DNA of 64,000 nucleotides from Lunularia cruciata (Eukaryota > Streptophyta > Marchantiopsida > Lunulariales > Lunulariaceae), in the NCBI GenBank assembly GCA_948567375.1, contig OX419756.1, positions 64,308,333 to 64,372,332 on the forward strand, written 5' to 3'. The position numbers were made by a program, and so were the translations under genes. The notes under the pieces were generated by a model. The model was not told the origin of the DNA, searched no databases, and saw only the letters and a program-made list of their open reading frames with translations. Shown here in pieces: positions 33,869 through 46,259 of this stretch. The stretch's first letter is position 1, and each line of letters begins with the position of its first letter.

Positions 33869-35270
33869 CTCTCTAAAAGGCAAAATAATATTTTGTATAC
33901 AATTCTATATTGGACAAAAGGAGGCTATGAGAACTCACTTGGGGAAAACATTATGGAGGAGGGAGCTTAATTTACATTAGAGAACCAAGATATATTTTTA
34001 TACTCTATATTTCATTATGATATTTTTGAGATAATATTATATATTATGTACAAGAGAGAATTTGGAGAGATTGTGTGAGGTAGATTGTTGATTTTGGAGA
34101 TTATAATTATTTTGAGCAAAAATTCAAGTTTGAGATGTGGACTTGAAATTTTTAGAGTTACTAGTTTGGTTTATTAACTAGTTGGGACACTTGAGATTAT
34201 TGTGGGAGCTGCTACAGACCCAAAGCAAGAAGTTTTGGAAGTTGGTAGGGTAAATTGTTATCAAAAAATGTATGCTCTTTGGAAATTTGTATAGAGTTCA
34301 CTATTTCTTAATTTCAAATAGGATTTACTTGAAACATTCCAAGAATATTCAGTGGTAAATACACAACATACCAGTCTAAAAATCAGAGAGAGGGTCATAA
34401 ATTTCTAAAGTGAAGGGTGGTTTTTAGACAAAACCTGAGAGGATATGTAGTGAATAGAGAGGTGCCTAGGCCGATGGCTGGACAAAAAAGGCTGAAATTT
34501 TGTAGGGCAAAATTCACACCAGAGTGAGAGGAATGAGATTTACAATTTGGGAGGATTGAGTGATATTATGAGGAGTAGTTGCTTTTGAAGAGTTAAGTTC
34601 TCATGAATGAGGAGTGTAAGAATGACCAAAAGCATATTTAGACTTAGGAGCATGTAGGGCCTTCAAGGAATGGAAGTTGAGGTTACATGGGATTGAGGTG
34701 ATAATAGTTGCTGATTTAAGGAAATGGGAGTTTAGAGCAGAATTTGAAGAGAGTGTTGAGAGGATCCAAAAACCTATGCCATTTAGAAGAAAGAGTGATT
34801 CTAAGTACTTTTTATGTGGAGAGAAGAACATAAGGCAAGTTCATGTACATTGACCTTTGAGAGCAAGAGATTGAGAGAAATGAGATGTTTACTTGACTTG
34901 GGATTGCATGTTGGACCTTCTTCACCAAGATTAGGAGGACTAAAGAGTTGTGTAAGGTTTGTGGAGTGAAGGACTTCCAAAGAGCCATGAGTGTAATGAA
35001 ATAGTAGTAAATTTGAAGACCTTGGGTGAGAGATATTGGAGAGAGTCTTGGTACTATTGCAGAGATACTACCTTCATCAAATATTTCTCAAAGATTATTG
35101 ATGGAGATACTCTTAAATTGATGGATAAACTATCCATGAGAATTCAATAAATTTTCACCTTTGGATTTAATCATGCAATAGAAATCATAGAGCAACCTGA
35201 AAATTTTGTACTACTTAGGGTGGACTAATCTCAAATGGTGTTAGTCATTTATGTACACTAGAATAAGGCA
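33869..35270 (+). other. Element F leader
   Basis: By position the leader between primer site and gag. No intact ORF. Short decayed frames near 34959-35150 may be the start of gag. Confidence 0.45.
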
Positions 35271-36690
35271 AAGGGAAAGGTAGTGAGTGTTAAGATGTGC
35301 AAACTTCATGTTTTCTTTGGTATGGATGGAGAAGATGTGGAAGTCTTTGTGAGAGACTTCAAAAGAGCTTGCATAGGAAACAATGAAAGGAGGAAGAATG
35401 AGTGGGCCTCATCATTATCAGATTTATTTAAGGATGTAGTCCTTACATAGTATGAATTAAAATACCAAAAGAAAGAGAGGTAGAGATGATCAAGATGAGT
35501 CTTGGGAGAGTTTGACTACAAATCCATTTAGAAATTTCTTTTGGATGAAATTTATGAAATATTGATTAGTGGATTTGACTTCCTCAAGCAAGGAGATAGA
35601 GAGAAAGTGAGAGTATATGTAGAAAGAGTAGAGAAGTTAGAGTCTCAATTCCATATAGTGTTGAGGAAGAGTAAGAATGATGTGGAAACTACTATGATTG
35701 GGAAAGTAGCCATGCTCACTAAGAATTTTGTGGGAGAGTTGAAGCCATAGATTCAAAGTAAGGTGAGATATGAGAACCTTCTTCCAAGGTAGAAGCTATC
35801 AAGATTGCAATTTATATGGAGGAGAGTTTAGAAGGAGATGAGAGTGATTTGCTGGTGAAAGAAGTTGTGCATCCTCCATAAATCTAAGAGTATGGTGGAA
35901 CTTTTGATCTTTTGGTAGCACGGGTTGTATCACAAGTATAAGTTGCTTTGGTTCTTGCACCTCTACCAAAAGATCCACTTCAAACCATCATGGAGTAAAC
36001 TGTAGATCTCAATATCAATGTAATACAATTATGGTAGAAGAAGGAGGTAAATCAGAATGTTTGGAGAGGGCCTAGAGGCTATGCAACTACCTATATAGAG
36101 AAAGCCAACCAATAAGTAATTTTAATAATAGAAATTGTTTTGGTTATGGAGGTAGAGGTCACATCCAAAGAATTGCCCAAATTCCACTTATCATGAAGGA
36201 AGGAGTTATGAGGAGGAAAATAGACAAAAGGAGGGAGGTTGCAAAGCACAATTACCTCTTATGCAAACTAAAGATAAGTGATAGCATCTATAGATGTAGT
36301 TGAGAGCAAGTATGAGAAGGAGGAGTGCTCAAGTTCCAAAGGTCTTAACTTGGAGCTTTTGGCAAAAGAGAAGAAGAGAGCCTATTTTGCAAATGATGCA
36401 TATTTTTCTCAAGGATTTACCCCCAGCAAGGATTATTCAATTCCCACAAGGATTACTTGCACTACCATTTCAACTCCATCAACAAAAAAGGCTCCAAGGA
36501 AGAAGTTAAGAATGGATGATTTCTTGATCTTGAAGCAACAATGGGACTACAATGTGTTGGAAGACATTGGTAGTCACAAGGTCAACATCAAAATGGGCCA
36601 ATTGATTGATTTGAATCCTACCTTGAGGAAGGAACTTAGGTGTGATTTGAGTTCTATAAGGAACAAGAGGAAGAAAAGACCAAGGAGAAG
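35271..36690 (+). pseudogene. Element F gag
   Basis: Decayed retrotransposon capsid: FGMDGEDVEVFVRDFKRACI (about 35320-35380), WASSLSDLFKD, then the ORF 35541-35750 with DEIYEILISGFDFLKQGDRE and RVEKLESQFHI, a Gag-like helical pattern. 36278-36745 is a Lys/Ser-rich tail ending KKLRMDDFLILKQQWDYNVL. No zinc knuckle recognised. Multiple stops. Confidence 0.6.
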
Positions 36691-36710
36691 CTCTAGTTTC
36701 AATTGGGGTA

Positions 36711-37573
36711 GTGGATGCAAAACCAATATCATGGAAGGCTTGTGAATATGCTTTCAAGATTGATGTAAGGTTGAATATTCACAACATCAAGTATACACTT
36801 ATTGATAGAGAATCTGTGGTGAATGTCATATTAGAAAGGTTTATGAAGACTTTGGTTATGATACCTTTTGAACCTTCAACATTTGTGGTAAGCATAACAA
36901 ACAAGAAAAAAGTTTGATTAGTGGGTGTGATGGACAAAGTGGGAGCATTGGTTTTGGGAGCTCAAAATCTCATGACTTTCTAGGTCTTGAAATATTCAAG
37001 ATATGATTTACTACTTGAGAAGCTGTGGTTAAGAGTAGCTTGCACAATTGATTGATTGCACAAAGGATACTTGAGAGTCATCAGACCATCAGATCATCAA
37101 GTTACAATTTTGGTATCTAATACCAACAACAATTCATATGTATACCAAATTTTTATTATTAAGAATCAAATCTAGAATAAGAGCTTCAAGTGTGCACACA
37201 AGCATGGAAGAAGTGACCTTATTGGAGGAAGATGGCTTTGAATATGATTCAAATGTGTTCCCCTTAAATACCATGGATTTTGTGCATAAGGTAGAGGTTT
37301 TGAAGTACCTTGATAAATCATCATTGGCACTTAAGGAGATAAAGAGTAGACTATCTACCCTCAAGTATGGTCCAAATTTTACCAAGGAGGAGAATGTAAG
37401 ATTAGATTTGATTTTTTTTAAGTTTATCCATATATTTTCTTTTAGTTACAATGATCTCAAGGAATCACCTTGGAGGAGTATCAAATAGAAGTGGAATCAC
37501 ATGCAAGACTAGTTTGCCAAAAGAAATATTGTATTATCCCACCAATAGCTTTGATTATGAAGGATGTAATGAG
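36711..37573 (+). pseudogene. Element F protease and N-terminal RT
   Basis: The protease is recognisable as IKYTLIDRESVVNVILERF (36790-36845); the active-site loop DGGSGVN of this lineage is changed to DRESVVN. LLLEKLWLRVACTID (about 37010-37050) matches the LLLGRPWL..A box that closes such proteases. The RT N-terminus reads LSTLKYGPNFTKEENVRLDL (about 37350-37410), then EEYQIEVESHARLVCQKKYC and ALIMKD, where element D interrupts. Confidence 0.7.
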
Positions 37574-38004
37574 ATTTGTGGTGTCAAAGCTAGATTACTC
37601 AAACACTAGAGTATTAGTATTGGTAGTTAAAGGTATTTTGGCAATTACTCATAGACTACTTGTTGACAATCAAATTTCATGTTTGAGGTACTGATCACAT
37701 GGTGGGCCTCACTATTACTCGTACCATTTGCACCATTGGTTGTGCCATTAGTGGGACCTTTAAGGTTGGAGACCTAGGTCAAAATTAGAGGTATGACTTC
37801 AAAGTGTAGCTCTAGAGAGCTCATTTCTCTGATATTGAGTTCTTGGATATAGTGGACAAAAAGCCGACAAGCATCACCTAGAGTCTCTTAGCTAGAGTGG
37901 ATGTGGCTTGACTGTTATAAGTGCCTAGTTGTTGGTAGAGTGTTGAGTGAATGATCAAATACTAATCAGATCTGAGTTGATTCAAGTTGATGAAGAACTG
38001 ATTA
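37574..38004 (+). repeat. Element D terminal repeat A1
   Basis: ATTTGTGGTGTCAAAGC.. to GATTA, colinear with A1 of B. It abuts F coding sequence on the left and the primer-site-like TTACATCAAAG on the right, with no B segment at either edge. Confidence 0.78.
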
Positions 38005-38929
38005 CATCAAAGAAGTGATAGTCAAGAGGAAATATGGTGCAAGAACTGGGGGGTATTTGTGGTATCTCCAAGTCTGATTGATCATTGGTGCCTTGATTAC
38101 AGTTCATATTTCCCTAAGAGTGATTGTGTGTGGAAGTGTTGGCCAAATTGTGGTGAGAATAGAGTCAATTTCAAGCTGTAGTGTTTGATTTGAGCTTAGG
38201 AGGTGTAAGTAGGGCCTATTTGGTGAAAGTTGAGCTCAAAATGCAAACTTGAAGGTGGAATTAGGAACCCATCCTCACAAATTAGAGATTTGGAGGTCCC
38301 TATCTTTCCAATTTGGCTCAAGCAGAGATTTAGCAAAGAATCTAGTAGTCAGTTAACTATGTCAGATTTTACGTCAGATTTGGTGGAGGATTTACTTCAA
38401 ATTTATGTCAAATTTTGGCCAAAGGAAGTTTGATTCTATTTCTTGGTGATCTTGGTAGCTTAGGAAGTAGATAGATACTTCTATTATATCGAATGCCAAA
38501 TGGTGAGAAAGTCAATCTGGTATTGATTCATGAGATGGAGGGTTTTGTTTAGCCTTCTTGTGATTGGACTTTCTCCGTTCTCAACTTCTTGTTTGTGCAC
38601 CCTGTTTATGTGAGGTGCTCTAAATTTAGAGCATTGGTGCTTTGGTGTGCTCTTGGTAGTGAGGTTGGAGTGATGACTAATTAGACTACTTGTGTTTCTC
38701 TCTAGTGAGGTAGGAAGTGATGACCTATAGACCATGAGAATGCGTGTTGTGATGGCAGGTTACCTTTCCCCTAGTGTAGGGGTTGTAGTGTTAGAGCTAC
38801 ATTAATGGGTGGTGTTCAATTGGTGGTGGCACTTGGTGGGTACTTGCGATGGTTATGATTGGCCGGTTATGATTGGTTATGATTATCACTTGATTATTAC
38901 TGATGAGTTACTATGTCACAGCGGAGTTC

Positions 38930-39636
38930 TTTGAGGATTCCCAAGGAAATAACACTACAATACACAATGGATTTACTCAAAGTGACGCTTGATATCAACC
39001 TATATCTTAGGTCCCAATGAGGGAGAAGATTGACTCCAAGTTGGAGTTTGATACATGGGCTAATTCAATGGAGAATGGACTTGGTGTGTTTGCACCATTT
39101 TTGTAGACATGAATGAGATTTATGGGGCCTCCAAAGGCCTTAGGTGCTACTCTAGTACAATGGGTATCATTGAGTTGGATAACTTCATTCGGGAGTTCAA
39201 TAATTGGTGTGATATGTAGCAGATGCAGAATCCAACTTTGTTCACACTGTTTATGGCATAGAAGGAGTTGTCTTAACACTTGGATGGTCCACCAATGGAC
39301 AAGTATGATGAGTTCAAGAGAGCTCACTTGGAGGACATTGAGCTATGTAGATAGTATTGGTCTCCAAACTACATCTCCATCACTTCAGGCTTGGTTTCTA
39401 GGGGTAGATTGACAATACCCACAAGTTCTAGCTCTAGTAGCATTGATAGATCTATTGGAGATGGTGCTACTACAAGTGGAAATACCACTACAAGAGGTGG
39501 TGTAGTATTGAGGTTTGACCCCATGGTTGGGTACTTCCAATGTTTGAGGCAAAACTACTAGGAAGTGCAGATTGACAAGGTGAAGAGCTTGCAAGAGTTC
39601 CAATGGAAGGCTAGAGAGAGCCTACACAAGGGATAC
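38930..39636 (+). pseudogene. Element D gag, first part
   Basis: Colinear with B 11530-12260 (for example GCGGAGTTCTTTGAGGATTC, then text for the DEFKRAHLEDIEL helix near 39310). Interrupted by C1 after TCCAATGGAAGGCTAGAGAG..GGATAC. Confidence 0.65.
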
Positions 39637-40024
39637 TGTGGTGCCCACATTTTTTGTTTTTTTTCAGAATAAAGGAGAAGAAGTGTATAGAGAAGTTGGA
39701 TTGCGCATGTATGGCCAAAGAAGGCAAAGAAAAGAGTCTTTGGGATGAAACCCAAAGTAAAGTGACTTCAGGTAAGAAGGCAAAGTACTCGGAAATGCCC
39801 TGTTAGCATACAACCCGGAGTAAATTGTCTTTGGATCGGGAGGGAGCTCAACCTGAGGCAAAGACAGTCTAACGACCTTTCATCGGGGCGAGAAATTCAA
39901 GAAGGGGCCATTTGAAAACTGGCGGCTCATATGCGCGACGGTTGATTGATAGTGACAGGTGCATGTGGGAGGTGTGATTTCTCGGTAGGAACTCAAAGTG
40001 ATGGAAGACAAAGAAGCGCAACTC

Positions 40025-40032
40025 TATAAAAA
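40025..40032 (+). promoter_or_regulatory. TATA-like box in C1
   Basis: TATAAAAA lies 20 bp before the ATG at 40052 and about 390 bp into the unit. C2 keeps TATAAAAATTG at the matching place. The ATG at 40052 may be too close to a start site governed by this box, so translation might begin at a later ATG (for example about 40189 or 40316). Confidence 0.4.
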
Positions 40033-40051
40033 TTGGAACTGCAACGACAAA

Positions 40052-42625
40052 ATGTCAAGCAATTTTCCTTCGCCGTTGAGGAGTCGTCTTGCAAGTGATT
40101 GGGGAAAGGGAAATAGAGTTGGACTTGTGTTAGTGCGCAAGGGAGAAGTTGCGAGAGTGAAATCAAGAGAAAGTGAGAAGGTAGAAGAGATGGGAGGAGG
40201 GAAGAAGAACTCCAAATTTGTAGTGAGAAATCATGCGATTCGGAGGTTAGACGTGATAGCAAAGATCAAAGTCTTGAGCCGACTTTGGATCACATTTTTG
40301 GCATGGAACTAGAATGTGAGTTTTCCAGGATTCATGACAGAAATCATCGAGAGTAAGTGTCTTGATGGACCCGAGGAAGAAGGGAAGAGAGGAAATCCGG
40401 CTTGCTGGATAGAGTTTGATTGGAGGCTTGTACTCGGGAAAGAAGCAGGCTCGGAGCAGGGGGCCACGTTCTTGGGGAAGGGAGAGATAGCTCAAGAGAC
40501 TCAAGAGGTGAGAGATACCTTCTCATTGAAAAGAACAAAGAATGGGTATAAAGTTGAGAGTTACAAGGATCCAGTGAAGAGAGGGATTGTGAGTGCTCTC
40601 ATGGCGATCTTGAAGCCGGAGAGAACAACTTATGTGATGAAACACCAAGCGGTGTTCTTCCATAAGTTGTTTGCAGGAGAACCAATCAATTGGGCAAGGT
40701 GTTTTCATGGGAGAACAAGGCAGATGGTGTGGAATCTACGAGATAAGTCGCCTCCACACTACATCGTGCCGTTTGCAGCACACTTCTACCTTGGGCTCAA
40801 TTTGCTGAACTCGGCGGAGCGGACGTGAATGGTGTCGCACTTCCATCCTGATGTGCAAAAGGAGGTTGATGTCAAGGAGCAACAATACATTCTCCAAATC
40901 TGGAGCACGGACAACTACTACACAAAGACAAGGAAGAACGTGGAGGTTGCAGTGAGTACCCCAACAAAGAAGAGAAGTTGGCAAGGTGAAACCAAAGAAA
41001 GCAAGAAACCTTGGAAGATGCAGAGAAGTAACCCGAGGCAAGGTATGGTGGTAATTGAGTCGGAGGATGAAGACTCAAAAGGAGATGATGAGATCAAAAT
41101 GGAAGACTCGGAACACAAGGAGGAGCCTGAGCTAACGTTTCAGAGTGGAGGTACGAGCAGCAATAGTGATGAAGGTGGAGAGGTGACATTGGCGCCAACG
41201 GCTGCAGAATACGAAGAAGAAGTGCAAGCCAAATTGGAAGCCAAAGACAACACACCGTTGGAAGACAAAGTACCGGTGCCCGAGGAGAAGAAGATCGCAG
41301 TACAGCAAGGAGTTTGCTTGCGACGTAAGGCAAAGTGTGAAGCGGGGCCGAGTAGAGTGAAGGAAGAGGTAGAAGAAAGCTTGGGCAGTGAGGCATCAAT
41401 CCCGATACGAAGACTCCAGAGAAGAAGGCGAGTATCAGGAGAACATGAGGAGAGAAGAAAGACCACTCCACGGGAGGAAGTAGTTGCCAGTGATGGAGTG
41501 GAGTACTTGCGAGAGGTAGTGTGCCCATTGTTGGTGAAGTTGGAGCACAAGAAGAAGGAGATGCAGTCGACTTGTCCAGAGGTAAAAATTGTATTGCAGG
41601 TGGTAGCAAAATTAGAAGAAGGAAACTCGGAGTTGAAGAAGAGTGTAACCCGAGGTGAGGAGGAGAGAGAAGTATTGCAAGCGGAGGAAGTAGAGAGAAA
41701 TCAGGTAATTGAAGACCTGAAGAAGGAAGTGAGCTATCGAGAGGATCTTGCAAGGAAGAGTGACATAGCAAGAGAGAGACAGTTAGCTGAATATGAAATC
41801 TTGAAGCAACAGTTTGCTGATTCAAGAGTAGAACTTATCCATGCTATGGCAAGGGTAGCAGCGAAGGATCAAGAGCTCGATAGAGTGATGGAGAGTATGG
41901 AGGAGAAGAAGCAACTCTGGCAAAGAGAGTTGGCTACACGGTATAGAGAAGAAGAGAGATTACGAGAGTTACTTCGTAATCAGGAAGAGAAGGTTGTACA
42001 GAAGGAGAAGAAGAAGGAGATGGTGAAAGCCGAGTTTGAGGCGGAGTTGGCAATGTATCAAGACGAATGGCTTGCAGATCGGGAACAAGAAAGGAAGACA
42101 AGATTGGAGCCACTGAAGGAGATTGTCCTCAGGGTGAACGTGATGTTAAGTACAGAGGCCAGCGTTCAAATTGAAGAAGCACAACTACACAAGTTAAAGT
42201 TGTTGGTGCAGGAGACAAGGCGAAGACAAGCAAAGGATACTGATATGAACGCCTTGTTGATCAAATTAAGAACTCGTGTACATAGGAAGATATTAGAAGT
42301 AGAAGACAATGTTTCAATTAGATTAGACTTGGTGAAAATCAAGATAGAGAAGCTTCGGAGGGATGTTAGAGCAAAACCCGAAGTAGATAATATAGGAGTA
42401 CAAATGTCTTCGGAGTTGCTATCAGAGACATTAGAGAAGAGTGGGTTGGGAGATAAGGAGTTAGATAGATTACCCACTAGTGGAATTTCAGATCAGGAAA
42501 GAGAATTGTTGGATTTGGTAGAAGACATAGAAGATACAAGACCCGAGGAAAGAGTAGTAGGAAGTAAGATTACTACGGGTTCGGGTTTGAAAGCCGAGGA
42601 AGAAGTAGACATCGGATTGGATTAG
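40052..42625 (+). pseudogene. C1 ORF: about 857-residue coiled-coil protein of unknown function
   Basis: A single frame is open from 39998 to 42625 except for TAG at 40310 and TGA at 40826. In C2 the matching codons are not the same stops: Trp at the first, CGA (Arg) at the second. Residues 1-260 form a globular, Trp/Phe-rich region (VSFPGFMTEIIESKC, INWARCFHGRTRQMVWNL, PPHYIVPFAAHFYLGLNLL). Then comes an acidic linker (ESEDEDSKGDDE), a basic patch (RRLQRRRR) and about 300 residues of heptad-rich coiled coil (for example ATRYREEERLRELLRNQEEK). I recognise no known family; gag, CCHC and enzyme motifs are absent. Codon use keeps many CAG codons, unlike the older pol genes around it. The smallest reading without stops is 598 residues from 40829. 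Confidence 0.7.
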
Positions 42626-43423
42626 TAATAGATTTGAGATTTGAAGTGGTAGATATGAAGAGGTGCATTGTCATTTTGGATCTGCAGGTTAGAACAGTTG
42701 TGGTAGAACGGTATAGTTGTTAGAACTGTCAATTTGTTCACTACTTAAGAGTGGCATTTGCAGTATCATGTTGTTCAATGCTCATTATTTCTGAGAATAG
42801 ATAAAGCAAAGTGGTGTGAAGCAGTGCTCGTCGCTTGAGCTTGATTCTGAGTATCAACTTTGCAATTGTGTTTGTGAGTGTTTGAAGAAATTCAAAGTGC
42901 AAGTCAGAGTGTTTGTTGGATGTTGGATTCCACAACCTTGATCTTCATTCTGTGTGTTTGATCTTGAGTGAAGTGCAATCGGAGCAATGCCTTAACAAAT
43001 CTGAGAGGAATTGTAGTGTTGGTAGTATTCTGCATTTGTGAGTGTAGTGCAAAGTTGATGTGAAGCAATTTTGATCAAGGAAGTTGTGCCTTTAGTGGAG
43101 GGGTGGAACACAATTCTGAGGTGAAGTCGTTTTGCAATGAAGTGCCATTTTCGGGAGAGCCTGAATCATCACAATGAAGATTGTTTGGAAAGAATTGAAG
43201 GATTTGTGATTAAGGAATGTTAATTTGTGACAAGACTGCGAGTCAGTGCTTGTTACTCTCTTCTGGGTGTGGTTTCTACCTAAGAGACTAAAGAAGAACT
43301 CAAGAAGAACTGAAATTGTTACTTTGCTTTGTATTTGGACATTTCTAACTTGTATCTTTGCGGGAACAAACTTTACTTACCCGATTACCACAAAAGTGAT
43401 ATTTGCCGGGTTGTCATAGATAC

Positions 43424-44440
43424 AATCACATGAGATGGTTGATCAATTTACTCAAGAAGTTACTAAAGGTCCAAGTATTCTAATTTTGGTATGAGATCAT
43501 GGACAAGGAGTTGTGATGTAGAGTACATGATGTTACATTGTTACAAGCTACTTCACCTACATTGGTACTGGTCTTTGGTTTGGCTAAGCACATTAAGCTC
43601 ATCATGGTGGAGGAGAGAATGGTGACATCTAGATTTAATAGGGAGACCTCATCCACAATTGTTACTTCTTCTAGAGTACAACAAAGTGCACCATGCCATG
43701 TTAGCTTTTGAGGGAAAAGTGGACAACCAAGATCCTATGGAGCAAGTGGAGCTAGATCCTTACCTTTATTTTTAGGTCAATAGTAGCCAATGAGTAGTGA
43801 TGTTTTTTGTTGGAGTTGTGGTGGATGTCACCACAAGAGAGATTGCACTCAAGGCATCAAACATGATACCTCTAGTGTATCATAGCCATCATAGAGAATG
43901 TGTGACCATTGCCATAGATTTGGTCACACTGTTGATCAATATTGATCAATACTTTGACCTTTATCTAGAGTTATGGAGTGATAGGGCTGCTATAGCAAGT
44001 AATAGAGGAGCTCCAAGTCATGGAAGACAAGGTGGTGTAGAGGATCCGCACTTGGTAGGGATGCAATACTTGTCCTTACTTTTAATACAACCATGGCTAC
44101 TCTGATTGATTGGAGTAGAGATTGGCTAGCATGACCATAACTTAGAGGAGATCAGATTTGGGTGCTGAGGCTTCCACCTCTTATGTTGGTGATAAAGACA
44201 TCTTGGAGTGTAGAGCAACACAAGAAAATACATTTGCCTGTAATGACTAGGAGAAGCCTACAGGAGAATCAATGGAGTTGTACCCATAGAGAGGAGAGAT
44301 TGGTGGATAGGTTAGACTTCCTCACTCTTATACACTCTTTGAGGCATTGCAAACATCCATGGCTCCTAATTGTCTTAGTGTAGGTGTGGTAGGTAGTGAT
44401 GGGATGCACGATAGACTACCTACTAGTCAACCACCTACTA
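43424..44440 (+). pseudogene. Element D gag, second part
   Basis: Resumes where C1 ends (AATCACATGAGATGGTTGATC matching B 12262 onward). Carries the second zinc knuckle CDHCHRFGHT near 43903-43932 and the linker. Interrupted by J2 at 44443. Confidence 0.65.
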
Positions 44441-44442
44441 CT

Positions 44443-45186
44443 TGTAATACTCTGAGGACAAGAGAAGAGAGAAGGCACAGATTGCACACTCAAACATTCA
44501 ATGCCCCAAGGGAGCACCTTCTCTTTATTATATAGACCAAGACGATCTCCTCCAAGAAGCTCCACCCTAGGATCAGGGACACAAATAGGTGACATGTCAG
44601 CAAGCTCCACCCTTGGATTACTTACTTGGATGGGTGACATGTATGGTCTAGGTCCTATCTGGCTGGTCAAACAAGCTTTGACCGGAGGGAATCTTTTAGG
44701 GAATCTTCCTATAGGAATCTCAGAATCACATGAGTAAGGTACCGTTGGAAAGCTCTCGACGAGACAAAGCAGGGGGAGGGAAGGCCAGCCTTTCCTTTGT
44801 TAGGGGGGGGGTATAGAATGTGCACATTTTTGAGGCCTAATTCATCCGTTTAGGCCTCCAAAATTACCTTCAAAGATTTCAGGCATATTTCGGTTCCTAC
44901 TCTATTAGTAGAAGTCCCCTTTTGGTGATACCTCTTTCTGATCTGTTTAGTCCATCATGTGTAACATCCTTCCAGATGTTACCAAACCAATTCTCACCTT
45001 TAAATCATATGTCTAGCTATTGGTTCTAAGGTTCTCAAGTCTATTTTGGTTTCTGCTCTATTAGTAGAAGTACTCTTTTGGTGATACTTCTATCTTATCT
45101 ATTTTGACCATCATGTATAATATCATTCTAGATGTTACCAAACCAAATTTCACATCTAGATCATATGGCTAGCTCTTGGTATTACA
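44443..45186 (-). mobile_element. Solo LTR J2
   Basis: Reverse-complement copy of J1, flanked by perfect CTACT duplications (44438-44442 and 45187-45191). TGTAAT..ATTACA ends on the plus strand. Contains a run of about 10 G at 44802-44811, the counterpart of the J1 poly-C. Element D sequence is continuous across it. Confidence 0.87.
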
Positions 45187-45499
45187 CTACTACACCAATT
45201 GAGTCTAGCTCGATGTTGGAGACAATTCAATTGATTATGCACTTCCTTTTATTCTTAACCAATGATATGTTTACATTGGGAGTTGATCCAACTCTAATGT
45301 TCTAGTTGTCTCCCACACTTTGTGAGAGTAGAGATGATGTGATTCCTACTTCTAGAGTAGAGGTGGTTGATAGTGGAGCTGACTTGGGTGAGGAGCATGG
45401 ATCCACTCAATGACCAATGGGTTATGGCAAGCAACAACAACAACTAGATTGGATGAGTTACCAGCCGGACCTGCCTTTGAGCAATCACTGTTCACACTT

Positions 45500-45900
45500 G
45501 GAGTTGTCCTATTGGATAATTAGAGGATGTTTTTCTATTTGGTGGGAATTTTAGGGAATATACACCATAGATGGTCTTATTAGACTCTAGTGTGCAACCT
45601 CTTATGTTAAGGAAGGTTGTAGTTGTTGGTATGGAGCTAAGGAAGACCGATGTGAGAGATATTCATTTCAAATCCAAATATCTCTAGGGGTGGTTCTACA
45701 CAGTACATCACATATGGAGAGCTTGTTATCCAAATTCAACCTAATCATCTGACTGATAGCTCTGTGATGAGAGCTAATGCTATTACAATAGTAGTTGAGT
45801 CATATGATCTGCTAGTTGGTGGAGTAGTATTATATTCCATGGGTCTTAGTATTGACTACTAGGAGTAAACAACCTCCTATAGACCAAGTTGGCAGTCAAG
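45500..45900 (+). pseudogene. Element D protease
   Basis: Colinear with B 13626-13990. Active-site loop is LLDSSVQPLML (near 45575-45605) instead of LLDSGAQ. PFQIQI..RGGST-like and YDLLVGGVVLYSMGLS follow, with stops. Confidence 0.65.
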
Positions 45901-46259
45901 TTAGGGATGGGTAAGTTTCCTACCAATATGATTTAGTAGTGGTAGTCTTGGCTCACTCTAGTCAAGGACCATAATATCAATTTTAGCTTTCAATGGTTTT
46001 GTTACTTGGCATGGTGACTTATTGGAGGAGAACGCCCATGCAAAGGATACTCCTGTACTAGAGGAGATCACTCAAACTTGGAGTACAAGTAAGATCATTC
46101 CATCCACCTTGGATGGTCCATTATGGAGTTTTGAGGAGGCATTGCAATAGCATGCAGATCAATTGGTGCAATAGGCTTGGAGTGGAGCCTTTGCACCACC
46201 AAGAGACCAATGTGAGGATGAGCATCTAGATTCTATTCTATTGTCACCTTTGGATACCA

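Larger units (their letters stand above)
39637..43418 (+). mobile_element. Unit C1: 3.78-kb TG..CA insertion carrying a long ORF
   Basis: 3,782 bp from TGTGGTGCCCACA to GGGTTGTCATA, flanked on both sides by GATAC (39632-39636 and 43419-43423). Gag of element D resumes immediately after. C2 gives the same boundaries, 3,781 bp, with its own 5-bp duplication. No direct or strong inverted repeats were seen inside, and no RT, integrase or transposase. TG..CA ends and 5-bp duplications point to integrase-mediated insertion, so the unit is either a very long solo LTR or a short non-autonomous element. Confidence 0.85.

Noticed and set aside
37574-38004. Explaining D's missing B segment by F inserting into D's 5' repeat (B at 20283, A at 37574)
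   Set aside because: F's protease/RT text ends at 37573 and resumes at 56523, so D is inside F, not the reverse.
41094-41825. 243-codon minus-strand ORF opposite the C1 coiled-coil gene
   Set aside because: Low-complexity Leu/Ser/Pro shadow of a Glu/Lys-rich gene on the other strand.
39637-43418. C1 as a DNA transposon
   Set aside because: Terminal similarity (TGTGGTGCCC / TGTGACAACC) is weak, duplications are 5 bp with TG..CA ends, and no transposase is present. LTR-type insertion fits better.
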